Shown here: positions 17,358-24,905 of the stretch, one piece after another
Position numbering within the stretch: the first letter of the stretch is position 1
Layout: each line of letters begins with the position of its first letter
DNA from: an uncultured Collinsella sp.
GTDB taxonomy: Bacteria > Actinomycetota > Coriobacteriia > Coriobacteriales > Coriobacteriaceae
NCBI GenBank assembly: GCA_900545615.1
Contig: UQZM01000016.1
Span: 1 to 35,938, forward strand
Direction: 5' to 3'
DNA length: 35,938 nt
Translations under genes and position numbers: made by a program
The notes under the pieces: generated by a model
Seen by the model: the letters and a program-made list of their open reading frames with translations, nothing else
Database searches by the model: none
Told to the model about the DNA's origin: nothing

Positions 17358-19934
17358 TTACTTGACCACCAGGTTGACCAGCTTGCCAGGCACGCAGATG
17401 GCCTTGACGACCGTCTTGCCCTCAAGCCACTTGGCGACGGCGGCCTCGGCGGCAGCCTGCATATCCTCATTAGAGGCATCGCGGGCAACGTCGACACGAC
17501 CGCGGACCTTACCGAGCACCTGGACCACGATCTGCACCGTGTCCTCAACGGACTCGGCCAGGTCGAACTCGGGCCAGGCGGCGGTGTAGGCGTTGCCCTC
17601 GCAGCCGAGGGCCTCGTGCCACAGCTCGTCGGCCCAGAACGGGCAGATGGGCGCCAGGACGCTCACGATATCCTTAGCCACGCCATAGCACAGCGCCTTG
17701 TCGCGCGCGGTACCCTCGGTGGCGTTGAGGTAGGCGCTCGCCGCGTTGACGAGCTCCATGACGGCCGAGATCGCGGTGTTGAACTGGCCGCGGTCAAAGT
17801 CCTCGGTGCACTTGGCGATGGTGCGGTGACGCTCGCGATAGAGCTTCATCGCAACCTCGTCGAGCGCGGACTTGTCGAAGGCCACGTTGGCGTCGCCGGA
17901 CTGGACGAGCTGCCAAACGATACGCCAGGCGCGCTTGATGAAGCGGTTGGCGCCCTCAACGGCCTTGGGATCCCAGTCGAAGTCCTTCTCGGGCGGGGCG
18001 ATAAACAGGATCGCCAAACGCATGGTGTCGGCGCCGTAGGGCTCGATGACCGAGCTCGGGGGCACGACATTGCCCTTGGACTTGGACATGGTGTCGCCGT
18101 TCTCGTCCTTGACCATGCCCTGGCACAGCAGGTTGGTGAAGGGCTCGTCCACGCTCAGCAGGCCCAGGTCGCGCAGTGCCTTGGTAAAGAAGCGGCTGTA
18201 GAGCAGGTGCAGAATAGCGTGCTCGATGCCGCCGATGTAGTTATCGACGGGCATCCAACGGTCGGCGGTCTCACGGGAGAAGGGCAGCTCGGTGTTGTGC
18301 GGATCGGTATAGCGCAGGTAATACCAGCTGGAGCAGGTGAAGGTGTCCATGGTATCGGTCTCGCGCTTGGCCGGGCGACCGCAGACCGGGCAGGTGGTCT
18401 CGTAGAACTCCTTGCACTCGGCGAGAGTCTCGCCGGCGCCCAGGTCCAGGTTCTCGGGCAGCGTCACCGGCAGCTGATCCTCGGGCACGGGCACGATACC
18501 GCAGTGCTCGCAGTGAATGGCCGGGATGGGGTTGCCCCAATAGCGCTGACGGGAAATGAGCCAGTCGCGCAGACGGAACTCGACCTTGCGACGACCGCAG
18601 CCCATGGCCTCGAGGTCGGCCACGATCGCAGCCTCGCCCTCGGAGTGCTTACCGCCGCGCATGCCGGTGTACTTGCCGGACTGGACGAGCGTGCCCTCGG
18701 CAGCGTGGGCGCAATCCCAGTCGACGGTCTCGGCATGGAAGGTATCGATGGTCTCGCCGCTGGCCTCGACGGCAGCGCGATCGTCATCGTCCAGGATGAT
18801 CGGTACGATCGGCAGGTCGTACTTGCGGGCGAACTCAAAATCGCGCTGGTCGCCGCAGGGAACGGCCATGACGGCGCCGGTGCCGTAGTCGGCAACGACA
18901 TAATCGGCAACCCACACGGGAACCTTCTCGCCGTTGACGGGGTTCACCACGTAGCGGCCCGTAAAGGCACCGTGCTTCTCGAGGGTGCCCTGGGCACGCT
19001 CGACAGCAGAGATATGCTTGGAGTCCTCGACGATCTTAGTGACGGCCTCCTCGTACTCCGTGCCCTCGACGAGCTCGTGAAGACGGGCGTACTCAGGAGC
19101 CAGGACAAAGAAGGACACACCAAAGAGCGTATCGGCACGCGTGGTGAAGACGGTGATCTTACCCTCGTCGCCCTCGATGGGCTCGCCATCCTGGTCGCAA
19201 AGGGTAAAGTCAACCTCGGCGCCCTCGGAGCGACCGATCCAGTTGGCCTGCATCTGCTTGACGCGCTCGGGCCAGCCGGGGAGCTTCTCCAGGTCGTCGA
19301 GCAGCTCCTGGGAGTACTCGGTAATCTTGAAGTACCACTGCTCAAGGTCGCGCTTCTCGGGCTCGGTGCCGCAGCGCCAGCACTTGCCCTCGGTGACCTG
19401 CTCGTTGGCCAGAACGGTCTTGCAGTTAGGGCACCAGTTGACCGGGTTCTTCTTGCGGTAGACCAGGCCCTTTTCCCACAGCTTCTCAAAGATCCACTGA
19501 CCCCAGCGGTAGTAGTCAGGGCTGCAGGTCTTGACCATGCGATCCAGATCGTAGGAGAAGCCCATGCGCTTCATCGTGGCGAGCGCCTGGTCCATGTTCT
19601 TATACGTCCAGGCAGCAGCTTGCGTGTTGTGCTTGATGGCGGCGTTCTCGGCAGGCAGGCCAAAGGCGTCAAAGCCGATGGGGTGCAGCACGTCGTAGCC
19701 GCGCATGCGGGCCTGACGGGCCATGGCATCGCCGATGGTATAGTTGCGCGCGTGGCCCATGTGCAGGTCGCCCGACGGATACGGGAACATCTCGAGCACA
19801 TACTTCTTGGGCTTGCTCTCGTCGGTGTCGACGGCAAAGAGGTTGGAGTCCTCCCAGGCCTTCATCCACTTGGACTCAATGGCCTGCGCGTCGTAGGCAG
19901 GGATCTCGTCCTTATGATCTGTGCAATCGCACAT
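17358..19934 (-). CDS. leuS: Leucyl-tRNA synthetase
   Basis: An 858-residue class I synthetase that charges tRNA-Leu. The HIGH motif is HMGH (58-61) and the KMSKS motif is MSKSK (616-620). The CPNC...CWRCG zinc-type segment sits inside the editing insert region, and the CP1 editing domain has FTTRADTLFG and the GTGAVMAVP loop with its following Asp. Length is standard. The N-terminus begins with a Cys-rich MCDCTD. GGAG lies seven bases before the ATG. A 119-bp inverted repeat precedes it; I looked for T-box signatures there and found none. Confidence 0.97.
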   Translation of the reverse strand: MCDCTDHKDEIPAYDAQAIESKWMKAWEDSNLFAVDTDESKPKKYVLEMFPYPSGDLHMGHARNYTIGDAMARQARMRGYDVLHPIGFDAFGLPAENAAIKHNTQAAAWTYKNMDQALATMKRMGFSYDLDRMVKTCSPDYYRWGQWIFEKLWEKGLVYRKKNPVNWCPNCKTVLANEQVTEGKCWRCGTEPEKRDLEQWYFKITEYSQELLDDLEKLPGWPERVKQMQANWIGRSEGAEVDFTLCDQDGEPIEGDEGKITVFTTRADTLFGVSFFVLAPEYARLHELVEGTEYEEAVTKIVEDSKHISAVERAQGTLEKHGAFTGRYVVNPVNGEKVPVWVADYVVADYGTGAVMAVPCGDQRDFEFARKYDLPIVPIILDDDDRAAVEASGETIDTFHAETVDWDCAHAAEGTLVQSGKYTGMRGGKHSEGEAAIVADLEAMGCGRRKVEFRLRDWLISRQRYWGNPIPAIHCEHCGIVPVPEDQLPVTLPENLDLGAGETLAECKEFYETTCPVCGRPAKRETDTMDTFTCSSWYYLRYTDPHNTELPFSRETADRWMPVDNYIGGIEHAILHLLYSRFFTKALRDLGLLSVDEPFTNLLCQGMVKDENGDTMSKSKGNVVPPSSVIEPYGADTMRLAILFIAPPEKDFDWDPKAVEGANRFIKRAWRIVWQLVQSGDANVAFDKSALDEVAMKLYRERHRTIAKCTEDFDRGQFNTAISAVMELVNAASAYLNATEGTARDKALCYGVAKDIVSVLAPICPFWADELWHEALGCEGNAYTAAWPEFDLAESVEDTVQIVVQVLGKVRGRVDVARDASNEDMQAAAEAAVAKWLEGKTVVKAICVPGKLVNLVVK

Positions 19935-19957
19935 ATCAGCTCCTTTAATCTTAGCTG

Positions 19958-20076
19958 GGGTCGGGCGGCTTGGCTTTATTCGCTACTGCGGACAGTCCTG
20001 CGCAAGACGAAGAGCACATTAAGTGCTCTTCTTTGCGTGCGGAACTTGTAGCGAACAAAGCCAAGCCGCCCGACCC
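19958..20076. repeat. Large inverted repeat in the leuS leader
   Basis: Two 29-base arms (19958-19986 and 20048-20076) match at 28 positions, one arm starting GGGTCGGGCGGCTTGG. Within them is a second perfect hairpin, GAAGAGCAC-ATTAA-GTGCTCTTC (20009-20031), with partial pairing between (GCGCAA/TTGCGT). The outer edge continues as CTTAG/CTAAG with a bulge. If transcribed from the TATCAT-like hexamer near 20095-20100 (complement), the whole structure would lie in the leuS 5' leader, ending about 20 bases before the ribosome site. Confidence 0.85.
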
Positions 20077-20112
20077 TAAGGTTAACTTGACTGATGATAG
20101 CAAATACGACAA

Positions 20113-20143
20113 GCGAGATGCCTGCGACTTGCGGGCATCTCGC
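20113..20143. terminator. Hairpin after the IMP dehydrogenase gene
   Basis: A perfect 10-bp stem (GCGAGATGCC/GGCATCTCGC) with an 11-base loop lies 51 bases after the guaB stop on the minus strand. The following bases are only weakly U-rich (TTGTCG) on that strand and better on the plus strand (TTTATCT). Its likely job is ending guaB transcripts. Confidence 0.6.
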
Positions 20144-20193
20144 TTTATCTAAATAACGTGGTTGAAACTCAACCTTTATGTGAGGCTCTTACC

Positions 20194-21705
20194 TTATCGA
20201 TAAGATACGGACTGCTGAGAATCCTTCACGACTACATCGTGGGCGCCGCCTTCGACGATCGAGGTCGAGCTCACCAGGGTCAGGCGTGCCTTTTCCTGAA
20301 GCTCGGGGATCGAGAGGGCACCGCAGTTGCACATCGTGGACTTGACCTTGTAGAGCGTGCCGCCCACGCCGTCTTTGAGGGAGCCGGCATAGGGAACATA
20401 GGAGTCGACGCCCTCGACGAAGCTGAGCTTCGCGGCGCCGCCCAGGTCGTAGCGCTGCCAGTTGCGGGCACGCGCAGAGCCCTCGCCCCAGTACTCCTTC
20501 ATGTACTGACCGTTCACGTTGACGCGCTCAGTCGGGCTCTCATCAAAGCGGGCGAAGTAGCGGCCCAGCATCATAAAGTCGGCGCCCATGGCAAGGGCGA
20601 GCGTCATGTGGTAGTCGTAGACGATGCCGCCGTCGGAGCACACGGGCACGTAGACGCCGGTCTCCTCGTAGTACTCGTCGCGAGCACGGCAGACATCGAT
20701 CAGCGCGGTGGCCTGGCCACGGCCGATACCCTTGGTCTCACGGGTGATGCAGATGGAGCCGCCGCCGATACCGACCTTGATGAAGTCGGCACCACAGTCG
20801 GCCAGGAAGCGGAAGCCCTCGGCGTCGACGACGTTACCGGCACCAACCTTGACGTCCTCGCCGTAGTTGGCGCGGATCCACTCGATAGTGCGCTTCTGCC
20901 ACTCGCTGAAGCCCTCGGAGGAGTCGATGCACAGAACGTCGGCACCGGCCTCGATGAGCAGCGGCACGCGCTCGGCATAGTCGCGGGTGTTGATACCGGC
21001 GCCGACCATGTAGCGCTTGTCGTTATCGAGCAGCTCGTTGGGGTTGGTCTTGTGGCTATCGTAGTCCTTGCGGAAGACGATGCCCATGAGGTGATCGTTA
21101 TCGTCGACGATGGGCAGGGCGTTGAGCTTGTTGTCCCAGATGACGTCGTTAGCGACCTTGAGGCTGATGTTCTTGTCGCCCACGATGAGCTGCTCACGCG
21201 GGGTCATGAACTCGGAGACCTTCGTCTGGTGGTCATCGCGACTGGGACGATAGTCACGGCTGGTGACGATGCCCAGGAGCTTACCCTTGGGAGTGCCGTC
21301 GTCGGTAACCGGCATGGTGGAGTGACCGGTCTTCTCCTTGAGCTCGATGACCTGCTCCATGGTCATGTCGGGGGTCAGCGTGGAATCGGACTGAACGAAG
21401 CCGGCCTTGTGATCCTTGACGGCCTTGACCATGGCGGCCTCGGACTCGGCGCTCTGGGAACCGTAAATGAAGGACAGGCCACCCTCGGTAGCGAGCGCGA
21501 CACCCATGTCGACGCCCGAGACGGACTGCATGATGGCGGAAACCATGGGGATGTTCAGGGTGATTGCCGGCTTCTCACCGCGCTTAAAGCGGGTTAGCGG
21601 CGTCTTAAGAGAGACGTTGTTGGGAATGCACTGCGAGGACGAGTAACCAGGGACCAGCAGATACTCCGAAAACGTGTGGGACTCACCGGGAAAGAACGTA
21701 GCCAT
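20194..21705 (-). CDS. guaB: IMP dehydrogenase
   Basis: A 503-residue enzyme that oxidises IMP to XMP, the committed step of GMP synthesis. The TIM barrel has the catalytic loop VGIGGGSICITRE, with its Cys as nucleophile, and the phosphate-binding CSDGGI segment; two CBS domains are inserted at about 100-230 (STMPVTDDG..., NALPIVDDN...). The C-terminal K-for-Y region and flap (about 400-440: YFARFDESPTE, RARNW) are of the divergent type, and the N-terminus lacks the usual GLTFDDVLL, having FSEYLLVPGYS instead. The ATG at 21705 has AAAGGAG upstream. A self-complementary TTGGGCGCCCAA lies in the 5' leader. Divergent from the ModE-like gene. Confidence 0.9.
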   Translation of the reverse strand: MATFFPGESHTFSEYLLVPGYSSSQCIPNNVSLKTPLTRFKRGEKPAITLNIPMVSAIMQSVSGVDMGVALATEGGLSFIYGSQSAESEAAMVKAVKDHKAGFVQSDSTLTPDMTMEQVIELKEKTGHSTMPVTDDGTPKGKLLGIVTSRDYRPSRDDHQTKVSEFMTPREQLIVGDKNISLKVANDVIWDNKLNALPIVDDNDHLMGIVFRKDYDSHKTNPNELLDNDKRYMVGAGINTRDYAERVPLLIEAGADVLCIDSSEGFSEWQKRTIEWIRANYGEDVKVGAGNVVDAEGFRFLADCGADFIKVGIGGGSICITRETKGIGRGQATALIDVCRARDEYYEETGVYVPVCSDGGIVYDYHMTLALAMGADFMMLGRYFARFDESPTERVNVNGQYMKEYWGEGSARARNWQRYDLGGAAKLSFVEGVDSYVPYAGSLKDGVGGTLYKVKSTMCNCGALSIPELQEKARLTLVSSTSIVEGGAHDVVVKDSQQSVSYR

Positions 21706-21898
21706 GTTTCTCCTTTTTCCATGCGACCGGTCGGCTGCAGGCCTCGTAGGACCCAGCCCAACCTTGGGCGCCCAATACTGGGGAAGTATCTTAACGCACT
21801 TTGACTGCTACAATGCATGATTTAAGAAGAGCACACGAGGGTTTGACGCAGGCTTTGCGTTTGCCCAGCAAACACTTTAGCGGGGAGACGTGGAGCGT

Positions 21899-22243
21899 AT
21901 GGAGTACAAGACGACGGCAAAGTTGGTCATTCAAGCGTGCGACAAAGATCTGCCGGGCGTGTTTGGACACGGCTGTGTCTTGCTGCTGCAGGGTATCGCC
22001 CGCGAGCACTCGCTCAACCGCGCCGCCAAGAGCATGGGCATGGCGTATTCCAAGGCCTGGCGCATTGTAAACGAGGCAGAAGGTCAGCTGGGCTGCAAGC
22101 TCATCGAGCGCGACGGCGCCCGCGGATCCACGCTCACGCCCGCCGGAGAGCGAGCCATAGCGGCCTACGAGGAGCTGCAGACCGACATCAACAACGTCAT
22201 TGCCACCAAAGCAAACGACCTCATCGCCAGCATCAAAGAGTAG
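21899..22243 (+). CDS. ModE-like winged-helix regulator (DNA-binding domain only)
   Basis: A 114-residue protein matching the N-terminal LysR-type helix-turn-helix of molybdate regulator ModE: GVFGHGCVLLLQGIAREHSLNRAAKSMGMAYSKAWRIVNEAE... and LIERDGARGSTLTPAGERAIAAYEEL. The molybdate-binding MOP domains are missing, so it cannot sense molybdate the way ModE does; stand-alone domains like this often regulate metal or redox enzyme genes. No molybdenum genes lie nearby. The start is the ATG at 21899 (GGAG just upstream and GGGGAGA ten bases away); a GTG nine bases earlier is possible. Its 3' end overlaps the convergent PLP-fold gene by 11 bp. Confidence 0.8.
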   Translation: MEYKTTAKLVIQACDKDLPGVFGHGCVLLLQGIAREHSLNRAAKSMGMAYSKAWRIVNEAEGQLGCKLIERDGARGSTLTPAGERAIAAYEELQTDINNVIATKANDLIASIKE

Positions 22244-23237
22244 CTAATTTGCGGAGGGCGTTGTCTAGGGCGGCGGCTACGGTTAGGGGGTCGTCGGTAC
22301 CGGCGAAGAGGCGGATGGTTCCCCTCTGCTTGCCGCGTGGGGCCGAAAGGCGTGTCGTTGCGCCGCCGGCGGGCGACGTGCTGAACTCCCCCGGCAATGT
22401 GTCGAACAGCTCACCCGCACTTCGCTCGATAAGGTCAAACTCAACCGCCGGGCCAAAGCCGTGCTCGAGGATTCCCGTTGCAACCGCATGATCGGGATGC
22501 GAACCCAGCCCAGGATAGCGAACGTTACACACCATCTCGTTAGCAGCCAGATACTCGGCCAGCGCACGGGCGCGATCGAAGTGCGCCTGCATGCGAGCAT
22601 CGAGCGAGGACAGCCCGCGTTCTAGCGCGTCGGTCTCCTCGGCAGACAGGCCAAGCACAGACGCACCGCAGTCCGCAAGCAACGCGTGTGCGCACTCTGC
22701 GGCGGCATCCACGCGATGGCGCTTGAGCTGCGAGCGCGCCACCGAGACGGCGACGAGCTTGCGCGGAGCTTCGCCGGCACACACACGGTCGAGTGCCTCG
22801 AGCGACAGGACGGCACCCAAACGCAGCGGATCGCACCCAAAGACGCTTGCCACGGTGTTATCCACCACAAGCAGCGCACGGGCCTCACGCGCCGCCCGAC
22901 CCAGCGCACGCAGATCGGGCACGCGCAGACCAAACCCGCCGATGGAGTTGACGAACCACCACAGGTGCGGACCCTCGGCATCAAACGAAGCATCCAAGCC
23001 CTCGGACGCGGCGGTAAACGCCGCAACCGACGGCTCCCCCACGAGCACAACGTCGCAGGCATCAAAGCCGCGCGCAAACGCATCGGCAAAGTCGTCCGCA
23101 AAGGCCACCAGGCGGTCACCAGGACGCACAATCCCCAACAGAGACAGCGCCGCCGGCACATGCGAGGCCGCAACAAGACGCGCCTCACGCGCACCAGCCC
23201 TTATAGCCCAGGCCTCTTCTAGCTGTTGCACGTCCAC
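22233..23237 (-). CDS. Degenerate Cys/Met-metabolism PLP-fold protein
   Basis: A 334-residue relative of cystathionine gamma-synthase and methionine gamma-lyase. Conserved pieces include the first strand of the PLP domain (RLVAASHVPAALSLLGIVRPGD), the cofactor Asp in VVDNTVAS (D126), YPGLGSHPDH and the C-terminal SAPRGKQRGTIRLFAGTDDP. The usual S-x-x-K-Y motif about 25 residues after that Asp is replaced by GAVLSLEALDR; the first lysine in the whole protein is K160, too late to align. The N-terminal 50-60 residues that complete the neighbouring active site in tetrameric homologues are also missing. It is probably not a normal PLP lyase. GTG start with GGGATGG upstream. Confidence 0.75.
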   Translation of the reverse strand: MDVQQLEEAWAIRAGAREARLVAASHVPAALSLLGIVRPGDRLVAFADDFADAFARGFDACDVVLVGEPSVAAFTAASEGLDASFDAEGPHLWWFVNSIGGFGLRVPDLRALGRAAREARALLVVDNTVASVFGCDPLRLGAVLSLEALDRVCAGEAPRKLVAVSVARSQLKRHRVDAAAECAHALLADCGASVLGLSAEETDALERGLSSLDARMQAHFDRARALAEYLAANEMVCNVRYPGLGSHPDHAVATGILEHGFGPAVEFDLIERSAGELFDTLPGEFSTSPAGGATTRLSAPRGKQRGTIRLFAGTDDPLTVAAALDNALRKLATL

Positions 23238-23302
23238 GCGGCACCATCCCTTAATTAAAACCGAACCAAATAAGCTTTCCAGGTTGAGGATAGCTAGCGA
23301 GC

Positions 23303-23437
23303 GGGCAGCTGCCGTAGCGAGGTGCCGCGAAAGAGGAGCGACGCGTACTTTATGTACGCGAGCGACGGTTTGAGCGGCAGATCGCCCGGCAGATGTCCGC
23401 GCAGCGTCGAGCGGTCCGGCGTTCGTTAGAACGCCGG
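23303..23437 (-). repeat. Long imperfect hairpin plus conserved 15-mer and post-stop hairpin after DUF4956 (repeat copy 2)
   Basis: In a 207-bp gap without genes. Arms GGGCAGCTGCCG (23303-23314) and CGGCAGATGTCC (23387-23398) open a long imperfect stem, through TGCCGC/GCGGCA, to a perfect core CGCGTAC-TTTAT-GTACGCG (23342-23360). Next comes CGCGCAGCGTCGAGC (23398-23412), identical to 4745-4759, and a perfect 9-bp hairpin (23416-23437) that starts within about seven bases of the DUF4956 stop. The layout equals that behind rpoD. No U tract follows the short hairpin. Confidence 0.6.
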
Positions 23438-23444
23438 AACAAAA

Positions 23445-24110
23445 TTAGCCGTGATATTCGCCGTTGTATTGGATCAACGTTAGATCTTCCACGCCATCGA
23501 GCGCGCGGATGGCGTCGGCATAGGGCATATCCACGCCGTCCGAGAACACCTCAACGGCCATCTCGACCTTGTCGCCGCGCATCGTCTTGGACTTGACGGA
23601 AAACTTGGTGCGCCCAAATGCACGCACGATATCGTCGCCGGTGGTCTGACCCGTGTAGTGGATGACCATCATGTACACGCGCGCCTTGTCCTGGTGGCTC
23701 GCAAAGCCGGCAATCATCACCACGATCACCACCGCCGTGAGTCCCACGAGCGCATACATACCGGCTCCCGCCGTAATGCCCGTGGTAATGGACCAAAACA
23801 GATACAGCAGGTCGAGCGGGTCCTTGACCGCCGCACGGTAACGGACGATAGACAGAGCACCGACCATACCAAGCGAAATGACCACGTTTGTAGAGATCGC
23901 GAGCGTGACCATGCAGGTGAGCACGCACATGCCCACGAGCGTCACGGCAAAACTGCGCGAATAGACCACGCCGGTAAAATAGCGCTTGTACACGTAATAG
24001 ATCAGGATGCCCATGGCGAGCGCCACGAGCAGCGACAGGCCAATCTTGGCAGGGTCGACCTGACCGAACGCCTCCAAGACGGAGTTCTTAAAAAAGTCCC
24101 TGGTGCTCAT
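23445..24110 (-). CDS. DUF4956 membrane protein
   Basis: A 221-residue protein with about four membrane segments (roughly 21-41, 53-74, 76-88/99-110 and 117-136) and a soluble C-terminal domain from about 140. The family signature GMVGALSIVRYRAAVKDP at 81-98 is intact, placing charged residues in or near the membrane. Function is unknown; DUF4956 genes commonly accompany VTC-domain polymerases, as here (3-bp gap), so it may form the channel or anchor for the polymer. It is the last gene of the eight-gene pel-cotH-vtc run. Confidence 0.85.
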   Translation of the reverse strand: MSTRDFFKNSVLEAFGQVDPAKIGLSLLVALAMGILIYYVYKRYFTGVVYSRSFAVTLVGMCVLTCMVTLAISTNVVISLGMVGALSIVRYRAAVKDPLDLLYLFWSITTGITAGAGMYALVGLTAVVIVVMIAGFASHQDKARVYMMVIHYTGQTTGDDIVRAFGRTKFSVKSKTMRGDKVEMAVEVFSDGVDMPYADAIRALDGVEDLTLIQYNGEYHG

Positions 24111-24113
24111 GGT

Positions 24114-24905
24114 TTAAATATCCCCTCGGTTCCCAAAATCCGATTCCCAGTAGTTAAAACCGCGCAGGTAGGCGGTCTTGTCATAACACAGGCAGTACTT
24201 TGAGACCGCCGTGAGTTCGGCCGCACCCGGCGGCACCATATCGCGCACCAGCTGCGGACAAAACTCGGTAAACTTGACCTCCATCACCAGCTTGCCGGGC
24301 TCCAGCACGGGCAGCGCGGGCAACGTCGCGTCAAAGATGTCAAAGCTCCCCACCGCCGCACGCACGTTGCTATCAAAGGTAATGCGCACGGTGCCCTCGT
24401 CCATCACCCACGGCTCGCGCTCGTAGTCCACGATGGTCCGCGGGCGCATCATATTACAGATGCACTCGATGTAGAACTCGCGACAGAGCGGATAGGGGCT
24501 CCTCAGCAAAAAGTCGTAGTCGCCAGCCAGAATCTGCTCAAACTCACCGCGCGTAAGTGGCGCATCCTCCTTGTAAATCCAGCTACCGTACTTCTTTTTG
24601 CGCTCGAGCTTAATCACCTTGTCGCTGCCGTTATAGATGCGCACGCGATACTTTTTGCGCATGAGAATACCGGCGTCTTTTTCCTCGTAGGCCGAGTTGC
24701 AGTAGTCATCAAAATACAGGCTGCGAATAGTGTAACCGCCCGCTCGCGCATGCTTGTCCAGCTTGAACACCGGCGCCATGCGACAGGCAAGCGCGGCGTG
24801 CTCGCCCTCGTTAATGAGATATTTGAGCTCATGGCGGTAACGCTCCTGCGTGGCACGCACAGGCGGGGCCGCCAAGCGCTCAAGCAGCGCGCTAGCCCTC
24901 CTCAT
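24114..24905 (-). CDS. VTC-domain polyphosphate polymerase
   Basis: A 263-residue stand-alone VTC domain of the tunnel (CYTH-like) fold that in yeast Vtc4 makes polyphosphate from ATP. Likely tunnel residues are visible: RHELKY (K28), RSLYFDD (R61), KKYRVRIY (R87, R89), KLERKKKY (K99, K103), YEREPW (R163), VRITFD (R174), VMEVKFTE (metal-binding E209, K211) and VSKY (K236). No transmembrane segment is present, so the neighbouring DUF4956 protein probably supplies membrane contact. The ATG at 24905 overlaps the cotH stop by 14 bp and has GGAGG upstream. Activity on ATP is inferred from the family. Confidence 0.88.
   Translation of the reverse strand: MRRASALLERLAAPPVRATQERYRHELKYLINEGEHAALACRMAPVFKLDKHARAGGYTIRSLYFDDYCNSAYEEKDAGILMRKKYRVRIYNGSDKVIKLERKKKYGSWIYKEDAPLTRGEFEQILAGDYDFLLRSPYPLCREFYIECICNMMRPRTIVDYEREPWVMDEGTVRITFDSNVRAAVGSFDIFDATLPALPVLEPGKLVMEVKFTEFCPQLVRDMVPPGAAELTAVSKYCLCYDKTAYLRGFNYWESDFGNRGDI

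Noticed and set aside
17334..20051. Plus-strand open frame of 905 residues opposite leuS, and a 479-residue one opposite guaB (20158-21597)
   Set aside because: Both are antisense shadows created by third-position GC bias; the minus-strand genes have full sets of catalytic motifs.
19958..20076. T-box riboswitch in front of leuS
   Set aside because: A synthetase leader with a long hairpin suggested it, but there is no GGTGGNACCGCG antiterminator bulge, no stem I signature and no intrinsic terminator before the gene.
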